DNA of 64,000 bases from Echinarachnius parma (lineage: Eukaryota > Echinodermata > Echinoidea > Clypeasteroida > Echinarachniidae). The notes under the pieces are model-generated. The model ran no database searches. It worked only from the letters and a program-made list of their open reading frames with translations, and was not told the DNA's origin. The stretch is from the NCBI GenBank assembly GCA_037951105.1, contig JBAMJV010003951.1, positions 1 to 64,000 on the forward strand, given 5' to 3'. Position numbers and translations under genes: made by a program. This document shows, in pieces, positions 42,001 to 56,000 of the stretch. Numbering within the stretch: position 1 is the stretch's first letter; the number at the start of each line of letters is the position of its first letter.

Positions 42001-45000
42001 GATCGAGCACTGTATTGGTCCAATCAAAAGAACAAATTCGCTGCAGTGAAAAAACATAAATAGGCACATAGTGAGTCCATCACGTCATAAATTGGTGCAT
42101 TGTGGGAGAAAACAAGGTCTCTCACGAATTTTTGTCATTAGAATTTCAAAACCAATTATACAAACACACAATCATACTTTTTTCATACAAAATTGTGTTT
42201 TGTGACCTAGAATATCTGTCTTTCAATCATTAGAAGCTTAAATTTGCATGGATGTCCCCTTTAAATTGTCATTATAACATAATCACTTAAATTGTATTAA
42301 AATTAAGAGAAAGTTGGTTATACAAAGGAGTCAGAATAATGTAAATAAAGATCATCATTATCCAGGTTATAACATGCAAGAACAACCAAGACAGAGTTTA
42401 TAGCATTCCATGAGTGATTCAAACAAGGTATTGTCAGGTATAGATCTGTATGAATTATCAAAATAGTGCTGAACAGGCTCCAAGGGAAAAATCGTTTTTA
42501 AAGGCGAGAAGAAAACAAAATAATTAAACATGTATTGATCTTCACTAAATGCTTTTGGAAGCAGATAAAGATCAAGCACGAATTCAACAGAAAATATCAC
42601 AGAAAATAATTGGTATGTTCTTTTCAGATTATAATCTACAAAAACTGTCCATGTGTAAATTACCAATCAATAGCACTATACATGATTGGTTATAACCCCT
42701 TTAAGACCTTTCTACATGTGGGGCTAGCATTTAAAAGACACCGTAAACAATATTTTATGCTAAACTTACAACATAAGGACTTACTTACATGTATTTCTAA
42801 ATAGGGTTTGAATTATTGCATGACACTTTATGTGAAATATGCAGTTATGTCATTTAACAATATGCATCGTAATTATTATTATCATGAGGCATTTAGCTAC
42901 GCTATTCATAGTAAACTATATCACAGCGCTCACAATAGTATTCAATATAACAACAAATCATAAAACATTAGCCTAATAAACAAAATAATAGCGAATCAAG
43001 TGTCATGTACTAGGTATTTAGGTACGTTTTAAGGAGTTTTTAAAAAACATCCACTGATGGAGTTGTTTTTATACAGGAGGGAAGTTTATTCCACTCCTAA
43101 GCTGCTGCAACAGCTCTGCATAAATGTAATATTAATTAGGTAATAGTAAATATATAATCCATTGCGGATATAGTATCGGAAATAATATCGCTAATGATAT
43201 TCGTTTGTCTCGCAATGTCAAACTAGGAATCTAAACGATCACGACGTTTCGTATGCTACTGCAATACTTTGTCAAATGATAATATCGAATGTAGACACTC
43301 GGCTTTTATGCTCTACCGTGGCTCCCAACATCACAATCTCGCATGAGCGATTGCGTTCCTGATAGGTCGACAACGGAACACGCTGATTGGCTGGTGCACA
43401 CGGGCAAACAACCAATCAACGGGACACTGGATCGGCCCGCCTAACGAAACAGCGTACGATAAGTATTGCAGTAGCATACGAAACGTCGTGATCGTTTAGA
43501 TTCCTAGTTTGACATTGCGAGACAAACGAATATCATTAGCGATATTATTTCCGATATTAATTAGGTAATTGGTTTAAGGTAAGCAGATATTTGTTGTTGA
43601 TTGAGAATGAGTGCAAGACATATTAATTGCCCCCTAACTGAATCTTACAATGGGATTTCTGACAATGCCTCATTTTCCTTTTCACTTCCTTTTTAAATCA
43701 ATATTTCACATAAATCATGCCTGACAAACAAATTTTAAAAAATATGGATTTATTGATCCAAATAAAAAATAAAGCAAAACAAATCTTGCTAAATTTAATC
43801 AACTAGTGCCTCAGGCAGCATACTTAAATTTCCATTTTAAATCAATATTTCACATAAATCATGCCTGCCAAACAAAAGTCATAAATTACTAAAGAGCCTT
43901 ACACTATGATATTGATCCATATAGAAAAAAAATTAGGTCCAAAATAAATCTTGCTAAATTTAATCAATTAGTGCCTCAGGCAGAAATAATTAGGGCAGGA
44001 CAGAACTCTCTGTGACAAGCGAACCCAAGCTGTTGCTATGGAAACCAGCCAAACATCAAATCAATCTCCCCTCTATCTCATAAAAATATCTGATAACAGA
44101 GACTAGAAGAAAAAAACCTTGCCATCGTTACACTTTGAACTATCTTTGTTTGTAATATGTGGGTTTAGATTACTGGACATATTATTCAAAGATAACCATC
44201 AGTAATGGTTGCTATGAAAAACTGCAATGAAGCGCACTATATTAACTGGATATATTTTTATTTAAATATTCCTTAGTCATTACAAAAATAGGATTTGCTC
44301 GTTGACAAAACTACAAGTGTTTTCTATTAAATGCAAACCACGTTTCCATATCCTAAACCAATACTTCAAATTAGAGAGCTATTGAATCCATTCTTTTATT
44401 ACTGTAAATTCGAGAGGGATCTGTTTTTCCATGAAGATCTTTGCTCTTTGAGCCATATTGTTTGGATTACTACCTCTGCCTCTTTATGCCTCTTTATGAT
44501 GGTGTTTTGAAGGGACAGGTTCAGTAAGAAAATGTATCACCTGTCAAGGCACTTCCAAACATCACAAAGCCATCTAAAGCCCTCCGCACACAGAGCCGAC
44601 TCAACCCGATCCGACTGGTTTTCAGTCAGGCTAGAGTCAGTTTTGCTCAGTCGTAGCCGATTCAACGTGTTGAATCAGCCTCAAACACTTTCTGACTGGC
44701 TCTTGACTGGTAAAACAGGAGTCATAAGGCAAAGTATACTGAGCTGAACCTACTGAAAACCAGTCGGATCGGGTCGAGTCGGCTCTGTGTGTGGAGGGCT
44801 TTACTCATCCTCAGCCTCCCATGTAGTGCATTCAACAGCCTCTGTCTCAATGAAGAGACCTGTGAGTAACATAATACTACAGGGGGGTGTTGCACAAAGA
44901 TCCCAAGTTGAACTTAACTCCAAGTTAGACTTAAAATGTATGGAAAGCCATTCGTTTCTTTAAACAAATTGTTTTAAAAGTCCTTTTTCAAAGGCATACA

Positions 45001-48000
45001 ACGTTGATTCAAATGATTGATATTTGTACTTATTATCAAGGAGATTTCATATTCTTGATGCAGCATAAAAGGTCTAAAACTCTTGCTTAATCGCTTTTGA
45101 ATATGTACTCGGCTACACATGGCTTTGCATACTAGTTAAGTCCAACTTAGAATCTTTCTGAAACACCCCCCAGATCATGTATAACAATCAGGTTTGGGAA
45201 AAAATCTTGATTAAAAAAAAAAAAGATCTATTTGATTTAAATCACGATTTTTAAAATTTAAATCACATTTTTTTTTTTTCCCAATATTCATTGAAAATGT
45301 TTGTGATTCGATCATTTTTTTTTCCTGTAGACTATACAGTGCATTACAACTATTGGAAGAGAGGACAGAGATGGAACAACAAACGTGCTAATCATTGATT
45401 TGGGGCACCTTTTTAATTACTTTGCATGTATTAATGTATGTTGTACCAGGGTTTTGTGATTTGTATGATTTCTTTACGAAAATGCTTGGGTAATTAAAAC
45501 CGGAACAAGTTCAATTAAATTAGCTCTAAGCCCAGGGTTGGGGAAATCATGAATTCAAACAAGTACCAAACACAAATCAATTTCTTTTATTTAAATTGTT
45601 ATGATTTTTATGACTTTTTGATGATTTTTTATGATTTTTTATGATTTTTTAATGATTTTTATGATTTTGTTATGATTTTTTAAAACCAAAAAGTGATTTT
45701 TAGTTTTTGTTTATCATGATTCTTTAATGATTTTTATGATTTTTATGATTTTAATGATTTTTTAAAACACATGTTGAGCGAATTTAATGATTTTTTTTAA
45801 AAACCTAAGAGCGATTTTTATGATTTTTTAATGATTTTTTTAAACCAAAAAGTGATTTTTAGTTTTTGTTTATGATTCGTTAATGATTTTTTTATGATTA
45901 TAATGATTTTTTAAAACCTAAGAGCGAATTTTATGATTTTTTTTAAATCTAAGAGCGATTTTTATGATTTTTTTCAGCCTCCACACTAACTTTTTCTCGT
46001 ACTGCCCTATTCGTGAAAGTAAAATCATGTATTATTTGATCTCACTTGCCCAAACAGAAAGTTTACTTGCCCTGTTTTAGATGAGATTTAAACATTAGGA
46101 ATTACAATTTTGCACTCGTATTTGATCACTTTAGCTGCCCTATCGGCAACTGGGCAACCAAATTAGACCGTTTATTTGCCAAATAATTACTAGCCCTGGG
46201 CAAGTGGGAAGTTGCAAGTGTCAATTATTGGGCCCTGCTTTAATGATTTTGTAGTATTTTAAGCATAGCTGGAGGGCAAATATATTACAATTCATATATT
46301 TTGAAATATTTCTAACACAATACATTAAAAACAAAACAAAAACAAAAAATATTTTCTACAACACACAAGTCTATGGAAGCGATTTAAATCAGTGATTTTT
46401 TTTTTTATGATAATGTTCAATCATGCTACATTTATATAACAGCCAGTACAATCTAGACAATTAATCTCCATTTGACTTGACATACCTGAATCACATGCTG
46501 TACACTCAATAGCCCCACTCCCACTGAAGTGACCAGCGGTACAAATGTTTGGGTCAGCTGCAGGGTCAGAGCATTCATAGCCAGTAGGACACGTCTCACA
46601 GGCTGACTGGCCGGTGTTGTTCTGGTATTCACCCGACGGACATCTAATCGGCTCATCAAGACCATTTGATGGACATTTGTAGCCTACAAAAAGAATGTAT
46701 CAAACATTTAAATACATAATTATAATTTTGACAGGCTAAAATGTTCCATACATCACAATCTGTAACTGTGATCTTGATCTTGTGATCTCTTGAAAATATA
46801 ACATACACACGTTCTCACATTCATAACAAATTATAAAACATACTTAGTTTCTTATTTTAATTCATCATCTCCACTAGCGACTAAGTGTAACATGAAAACA
46901 CCCATATGACACCACTGACATAATTTGATATTCCTTTGTGTGTTTTAATTTAAAAATATACAAAAAATTAAAATGTAGATTTAAATTTAAATGGTCCAAA
47001 CATACTAATTTCTTGACCAATTTGGGTCCAATCTTGACCAGTTGGTTCTATCATTCACGTCACTTCATCAAAATTGACAAGATATTCCAGGGTGAGATTC
47101 CTCTCTAAACTACCCCCCCCCCCCCCCCCCCCAGGAAGACATAAAGTGGATTCACTATTCCATGTTCCTTACCTAGAGGACATGACTGACAGGGGACCGT
47201 TCCATTGTATGCGTAGGTACCGGCAGCACACTCTCCGCATCCCGTCTGATTGGTGAATGGTATGTATCCTCCTTGACAACTCTACAAACAGATGACATAC
47301 ATTATGAAATATTGTATACAACATCATTATTAATAATCACTGGAGTTACAATTTGTAATTCAAATGAATTGTTAGTAAATCATGATTAAAGACGTTTGTA
47401 AAGGCTACAAACTTTTTTTTTTCACAATTAGTTTAAATTAAATGACCATTATGATGTTCCAAGACCACAGCACAATTTTAATAAATTATTGTTAGAACTT
47501 TTCATTTACCTAATGAGTAATGGTAATGAAAATGTGCAAAAGTATCAAAACTAATTCAAACACAGTTATTTGCAACATTCAAACTAATTTAAAGACTGAC
47601 TAACCACGAAGACAAACGTTGGCAAAGTATATTGGATATTAATTACATTTAAGATAATTCCACCTTACATACATACCTACATGTAAACGTTACATGATGT
47701 TTTTGATTAAATTTACATTATCTAAGAATCTTATTATTCAATATTTATTTCCTTATAAATTCAAGCACATTTATGGAACATTTAAAATGGTCACAGAAGA
47801 GATACAAACAACGTTGGTCCAAAATATTTAAAAGATTGTGCAAAAATAGTATTTCTTTTAACCCATTGGCTGCGAGAGCTGCCAGGTGGGCTATGTACAG
47901 AGTCTATGGGGATTTCAGAATCTTGAAGGGAATCGGTTCAGCTTACCATAGGAGCAGAGTAGATATCAGGACAGTATGATCCATCTGGACAATCAGTGCA

Positions 48001-50020
48001 GGTCAGATCACCGTCCAGTGAGTACTGACCGCTCACACATTCTGTGAGGACACCACTCGATGCGTTACACTCACTGCCCGCTGGACATAGGGTACATGTT
48101 GCTGCCCCAGCCAGGCTGAAGTAACCTCCACTAGGACATGACTGGGAGGGGAACACGGATTGGAAATAAGTGTTATTTACGATACAATATTAGCGAAAAT
48201 CAAAATGGAAAATCAAGATAAAATTAACTATAAATGGTTTTGACACGCTACGGAGACGAGAGGCTGGCGTGCCCCGAGCACGCCGGGCGACGTGTTCATC
48301 TAGCTAGGGTGCAACTTATGCAAATTTCAATAAATATATATATGCTTCTAAGGCGTAAGATATTAAGAGATCAGCGTGAGAGCGTGAGAGAGGGGTGAAA
48401 TGCGTGTGTCACACGCTCAATGCGTGAGACTTGGCAACCCTGTATTATAGACCTGAAAAAGTACACTATGACAAATAAACATGTTTACACATTGTTAGAA
48501 AGTCACAATTTAGTAAAATGTGAATTTAATTAAGCTAAGGGAATTTTAAATGCAACTAGTTGCATAAAGCAAAATACTGCTTAAAACTGCTGAAACTGCT
48601 TATTGCCTTAAACACCCTCTTAATAGACCTTACTTCGATGTCACCCCGATTGAAGCATCTTAAACCCATCTTAACCCTAAAAAGACTGCGCTATTTCGAA
48701 CCTTTAAAAAACAGGGGGAGGGGGGGCTACAAGGGCCCCCCCCCCCTAAGATCTCGGCAACCGAAACTCCGATCGACTCCAGATTTGGCATGGTGATAGA
48801 TGCCCATGAGATCTACAAATTGCATAGTTAAATTTTTTGTTTTAATTAGAACGCTAATTAGAGCTAATTAATTATGCAAAAATTGAATTCTTTTGTTTAT
48901 TTTGTATTTTTCTCAGCAACCGAAACTCCGATCGACTCCAAATTTGGCATGGTAAAATAGTGCATGTAGTTGAAACAAAATTCAAATTAGAATATGCTAA
49001 TTAGAGCTAATTAATTATGCAAACATTTGTTTGTTTTTTTTGTTTTTTTTTCTTTATTGATTCTTATGAATCAAAACTGTGTTCCTGGTACAATATACAT
49101 GCTAAGATTATATAAATTTACACAATCCCTGATAAAACAACAGGAAAATCATGAAAATTGATTTAGTTTTACCGCTGTCTATGTTTTTCTTTGTTTTTAT
49201 CTTTTCTTTGTTTTTCTTTGTATTATTCTTTATATATTTTATTGCTTTATGCAAATGAGAATGCAATAGGTTTTATTCACCATGCCAAATGGGAATACTA
49301 ACAGTACATGTGAAAAGATGGGCATAAAACTGCAATATAAAAGGTGCATCTAAAAACTGTATTATATGGAAGAAATTTTTTAAAAATTGAATTTTCAGTG
49401 ACATGCGATCGCAAAATGTTACATAACTCCGGGATCGTTGACACGGTGTGCGCAAATTTGGTACCTAAGGAAAAAAGTTATGAAGTGGCATCGTAAAATA
49501 TTTTAGCGTTGTGAAGTAATCGCGAAAATAGATGCTCCAATCGGGACGACATCCGGACGACATCCTGATAAACGGCCTATTAAGACGCGCGCGGAACATT
49601 ATCTGGATAGAAGACGTCACAGCCCCAGCTGTTTGCGTGATGAGGGAGGTGTGGTTGTTATGGTAACCTACCCGAGTGAGGATTTTGCGGATGGCTGGTT
49701 AAGACTGCGGCCGAAGACTCGCTGCATGTTTTACGACCAGACCCCCTACTGTTTCTTATCCAAATGCCGCTCGGGTAACATCAAGGTAAGGTCTATTTTT
49801 CCCAGTTAAGACAGGGTTTTAATAGGACCAGGGTAGGATCTTACCCAGATTATGTCAGGACATCACACTGACGGGATTTAAAATAACACATTGGGTAGTA
49901 ATAAAAAGTCAATATTAGTGCTGTATAACTGACCTTGATGATCGGATCGTTTGATCGGATCGGCAAAATTTTATCGATCTTCGAAATCGGATCGATGATC
50001 GGGATCGGATGATCGGCTAT

Positions 50021-50051
<31 letters not shown>

Positions 50052-53000
50052 TTTTTTTTTTCTTTGGAAAATGATCCCCAAAAAACACAATTTGGGAATA
50101 TAAATGAATACCAAAGCAACATATATCCATATTAATAAGCCCAAGGTAATCTTGTACGGGTATGCTTTCATTTCAAACTGATTACCTCTTCTTTTACAAA
50201 ATTACTCACGCCGATTTTGAGCTTAGTCCCATGTGATTAATTTGGCGTAACCTTTCAGAAACACATGGGACTAAGCTCAAAATCGGCGCGAATAATTTTG
50301 TAAAAGGAGAGGTAATCAGTTTTAAATGAAAGCATATACCCATACAAGATTACCTTGGGCTTATTAATATGGATATATGTTGCTTTGGTATTCATTTATA
50401 TTCCCAAAATATGTTTTTTGGGATCATTTTCCAAAGAAAAAAAAACAGATTTTTTGTTTTTTTTGTTTTTTTGCCGATCCGATCTTCCGATTTTTTCTGC
50501 ATGATCGGAAATCGGCAAAAACGGTCCGATCATGTATGATCGGATCGTGATCGGCATGCCGATCCGATGATCGGTTACAGCACTAGTCAATATTTATGTG
50601 TTACTTACTATGCAGTCGCTAGCTTCCATCCCCCCTGGGTCCGGGTTGGCTGTTCCTGCATCACACGGCATGGGAGCTGAGGAGTTGCCAAAACAACTGA
50701 AACAAAACAAATTAGAAGTAAAATTAAATGTATGAAGATACTGAACATTCTAGAAATTATAATAATAAGGCAATCAATACAAAATTTGATTTTCTTAAAG
50801 CATTTGATTGTCAACTTTTAACAACTTGAAGTAACCTACATGTAAGTGAACATATTTTGTATTCATGATCATATATATTTACACAGTGTGAAAGACCTAT
50901 AGATGTGTACAAGAAAGATTATTATATTGTAAAATATAGATAGTAAAAAAATAGATCAATCCCTGCCCACCAAGAATCCCCACCAAGAACACTTACATTT
51001 AAAATAACTTTACAGGAGGTACCTCATCTCAATTTACCAATAAATTACGGCCATGTTGAAACTTAAAGCTAAGCTAAATGACAGCTAGTAGTGGGAAAAC
51101 GCCCCACACACAACCAAATTAAATGTACGTTCTTATTACCAACCATGTAAAAGAATATAATTTCACTAATATGTGATTATCAACATTTGGCCAGGAAACC
51201 GCCTACTGATTGATATATTGGCAAAATTATAAAAACTGATTTGCCGAAAATCGATATCGCCATCGCAGAAGGTTCTGATTTTAGCACAACTGCACAATTT
51301 GGATAGAAAAAAAGCTATAGAAATGTCAGCATTGATATTGAAGCATTGAACTCCAATTTATTTCCTCATGAAAAAAAGCTCTTACCTTTTCTAGATAATC
51401 TATACACAACTTAATCTTAGTAAAATGTGAACTACATGTAAATGTGAAATATTCATTATTTACATTGCACAATGTCCATGGATAGTACATGGGAGAATCA
51501 GAGTCAGGGATGAAACTGGTTTCAATTTTGCCTGCCCCCCCAAATTAAATACGGCGTATACATTCAGAATTACTACCGTAAATTGTTTATTTTCAAATGG
51601 GACTCCATAATCCACAGTTAGTGTAGTTGTTTGCACTGGAGAAGTACCACAAAATGGAATCAAATTAACTCAAAAATAATCATGGTGTGTACAATCTATG
51701 GTACAATTCACTGTGTCATGCTTGTGTGAGTTCTACTAGTAGTAGTACTACCCATTGAACAAATCAATAATCCTGGTCAAAGATCAATCAATAAAATCCC
51801 CGCAGTTCATATCACTTTGACGATCAGTTTTGTTTTCAAATTCTTTTGATTTACTTCAGATAATTAATGGCCTCGTTCTTGTGTCATGTACCACCAGCGG
51901 GGAAACTAACAAATTTAAGCAAACAACATCATTACACTATTTTTGTCAAGTTTACACTTTTCCTGTGAATAACAGAATTTAGGGTACTCTAGAATAAGAA
52001 TTGAAGGTATTATATACTCCATGATTTCCATGTAAAAACAAAATATAATGCGTTTTATAACTATGGCTATGTACACATTAGCTGTATTGTTCATCCAGTT
52101 GTCATGTATTTATAGTAGATTTTATATTATTTTTTAAACATTTGTTGGTTGATCTTAAACTTTCATTCAGGCAGTTAACATTTAGTCCAAGCATATCATT
52201 CAAGAATATTGGGTAATACTTCCACACTCCATTCTGCTGCAGGTCTACACTTGAGACTGATAATGTTTAATTGATGCTGGAGTCCTCAAACATCTTTATT
52301 TGCAAAGCACACCACAACAAGTGTCAGTTGCTTAGCAACGGAACGCCAACAAGTGTAAACCGTGGTGTATTTTCATCCTACTTATGCGCTAAAAGGCTTC
52401 CACACTCTGGGAGTATTGTGCGCTTTTCATAGCCGAAGATGGTATTAAGTACATAGGGACATAAACTGGCCATTGATTCATTGATTGCTGCCCTGCTGTG
52501 CAAAGTCCTATTGTCGTGATGTGCAAACAAGCGTGACAGGCTGCACAGCAAGTGGGTGCATGTGTGTGTGTGTGTGTGCATGCATGCATTTGTATGTATG
52601 TGCCTGCCATAATTATGTATGTGTGGCCTAAAGTTGTAGCAGAAATTGTGTTAGTGTGTTTGTGTGTTACATTGTGTGTGTAATAATGTAAGCGTGTGTA
52701 AGGAACTACTTGTAACCATATATATTGTACACAGAAAATAAAGAAGGGAATAAGGTAAACAAGGAAACTTTTAATTAAATTAAAACAATGGTGTATGTGT
52801 GTGTGTGTGTGTGTGTGTGTATACATGTACATGATACTTCATTCTGCAGATGAGAGGGGGGGGACTGATATCACATACTTGAGTCTAGGCAAACACCAGT
52901 AAGGAATTTGTGTATCTTGTATCCGGGAAGTAGTGATATCTCAATGGATGTGTTGATGGTCGGGTATTGATTTTTCTAAATAGATTGCACAATTCAGATG

Positions 53001-56000
53001 CCCCTGTTACAAAAGCAGCCAGTGTCAGTCTCACTTTAGACCAGGTCACTGAGACTAGAGCCAGAGGTATCTGCACATTTATTTTTGACCGGCTACAGCA
53101 AAACCCTGCACTTGTCGGTAGTTCATATTTTTAAGAAATTGGCATTAAAGTTCACATAATGTGTACAAAATTGAAAAAATCACATCTTCGCTAATCAATA
53201 ATTGACCAATTTGTTAGAAAAAAGCGTTGACGTAAGCTTGTAATAGGGCCTTTCTAATTGGTAACTGGTATGAAAATCTACATTTTGATTTTTTTTTTAC
53301 AGACAAGTGCAGGGTTTTGCTTTAGCCGGTCACATTTATTATTGACATTTGAACATCAATACTTCTTTTATCTAAACTTGAGGTTGCATCTACAGTAGTC
53401 ACTATTCGTCTGGTGTCAGATACAACACACACAACAGACTTTTTTATTAGGACAAAAATAGAGAATGCTGTCATACATATTGTTAAAGTTCTGATCATTA
53501 TATAAAGTTCTGCTCATTATAGTTGACAAGTTATAGTTTTTTGAAAATATGTGAAAAACACTGAAATACTTTAAAGGTATATGTGAAATCCCGGCTTTGA
53601 TTCAGGTTTATAGCTTTTTATACATGGTGTTTATAAAAAAGCCGAACCCAACTTCCATCCGCAATAATTTATTTAATAAACATAATTATAATTATATTTA
53701 TTGCAATAAATTAGTGATTACACACCTCAGGAAGTTGTTTAAGTTTACCATGATTTATCATGCAAGAAGTAGATAATTCAAGGGAGAGTGTTCATATGAG
53801 GAAATAGCACATATTTGTAGGCATAAATAAGGATTCATTCAACTCGCGCAAGTACGTGCGCTTGCGACTTTTTATGTCCCTCCTTTTCATTTCTTGCAAA
53901 TATTTCAATCACAATTAAAGTGTTTTTAAGAGGTGTCAAACTTGAGATTTATATTCCTTGATGTTGTCTTCTTTAAATGGTTTAAACATTTGGTGTCCCG
54001 ATCGGGCCACCAAACTTTGGCATTTTCATGTTTTTACTGGCCCGACCGCAACTTTTACTGGCCCCGGGCCATCAGGCAGATCAATTTGGAGCGTTGCAAT
54101 ATGTCATACCAAAGGTAGATTCATACTTTTCGTTTGATACCAAATATGTTGTGGTAAAAAGTACTTTGCGCACAAGAGTAGAAAGTAATTGCTAAATGCA
54201 GTGTAAATAATGAAACAGTAGACAAAGCCAAGTGACATTTCATGATGTTTCTTGATTCATAGTTTGACATTTATTCAACTTTGAGAAGAGTTGAGGGTCC
54301 ATAATCATCCCCAACATCCTTCCACATGCCCCAATGTCTGTCTGCACAGGTTTGTGCTCGTGTTCAGTGGTCAGTTGCATGGTCAGGCAAGGAACCGATT
54401 TAAAAAGTATCTCCATGTTAGCTTAAGAACGATCGGAACAAAAGGATTACAAGACAAAAGAACACAAGGAGAGGTTTCAATGAATTACCATTGATCAGAC
54501 CGGGTTGATGAATTATCTAAATCTTGTGCGCAAAGCAATTTTAACATTGCTCATTTAAAATGCTTGCAATTCAATAACTACAAGCACAATTATTACAAAT
54601 ATGGTACCAAATTAAAGAGTATTAAATTATCTTTGCGATGATATATTGCAATAAACATAACATTTACTATTTAAGATATAGCTGGTGGAAGTTGGGTTCC
54701 GCTTTTTTATAAACACTCTGTATATGTGCCTATATTGATATATACCACACTCTTTTTTTCAAAGAAATCCTTAAGTTGGGCAAAAAAGGTACATTTCATG
54801 CAATTTGTTGGCTCTTTTTCGCATTGGTGTTCCATACTCCTAAAAAAGTTACTTATAACGTCACATGTAGACCACAGCACGGAGTGCAAAGTACGAACGT
54901 GCATGGTTTACATGCAGAGCCTTTGACTTGCTAGTAAAACAAAGTTGTATTTGCTTGGAAATTGAGGCTTAACTGAAAATGCCTAAAAAATGCATTGTAG
55001 CAGGATGCAGTGCTCAACAAATGTATCTGAGTGTGGATCCTCCATGATATAAAAAACAAATGTTTGCAAATATTGAAAAAAATTGTAATAATATCTCTCT
55101 GTCAACGTGAGTAGATGCACTCAGCGTGTAGGCTATACATGTACGTCTATGACAATAGAGTACCAAGCGATACTGTGATTGTCTGACACTGTGACGTCAC
55201 AAAGATGATGGAATCGGTGCCGGTGGATGACATCCTTTTCCTTCGCCTGGACTCAATCTTTTTATGGGGGTTCCTATTTCAGTGAATTTACAAGTTGATC
55301 TTTTTATTTTACCGGGTTTTCCCACGAGGAAAATTTGTTTACAAACTTGTACTAATAGTAATCTTCATGAAAATCTACTTGTAGATGTACAGTAAAACAC
55401 AATTTTGAGGTAGTATTTTTGTCTACATGGAGCTTAAAGGGGTAGTTGAGTATTGGTCAAACTTAACTTTAGTAACCAAAACCTGCACGATTACAGTACA
55501 AACTACTTTATTACTTCACCATGCTCAAAAAGTATACACAATTACAAACCACAAAATAAAACCCCTGTTATCATTCAAAAAGAGCCGTTACAACTCGAAG
55601 TGTCAAATTAACGCCAGCGCGAAGAACTAGCGTTCTAGGTCCTAATACGGGACTGTAGTGCAGTGCGCGGTAATAGTATGTGTAGTATGTACATGTATTG
55701 CAAGCCCCGTTTGTTCGCCTTTCGTTTCGGAGTCGCGCTAACACACGGAGACAAGTCCATGAGGCACATATATCACTGCTTTTTTGCGGAATGGAGGGAA
55801 AAATAATAATCTTAATCCACCCGATAGTTGGATCACATATTGGAGAGTGAATTGCTGGTAAGTACCGTATCATATATATAGTTTTAAGCACAATTAGCGT
55901 GCACAAAAATATTTAGTTTCAGTTCTCTATCAGGACGACCTAGATCGCTAGCGACTCGCGCTAGCGTTCTCTAAAAAGTGATGTCCGGACATCAAACACT

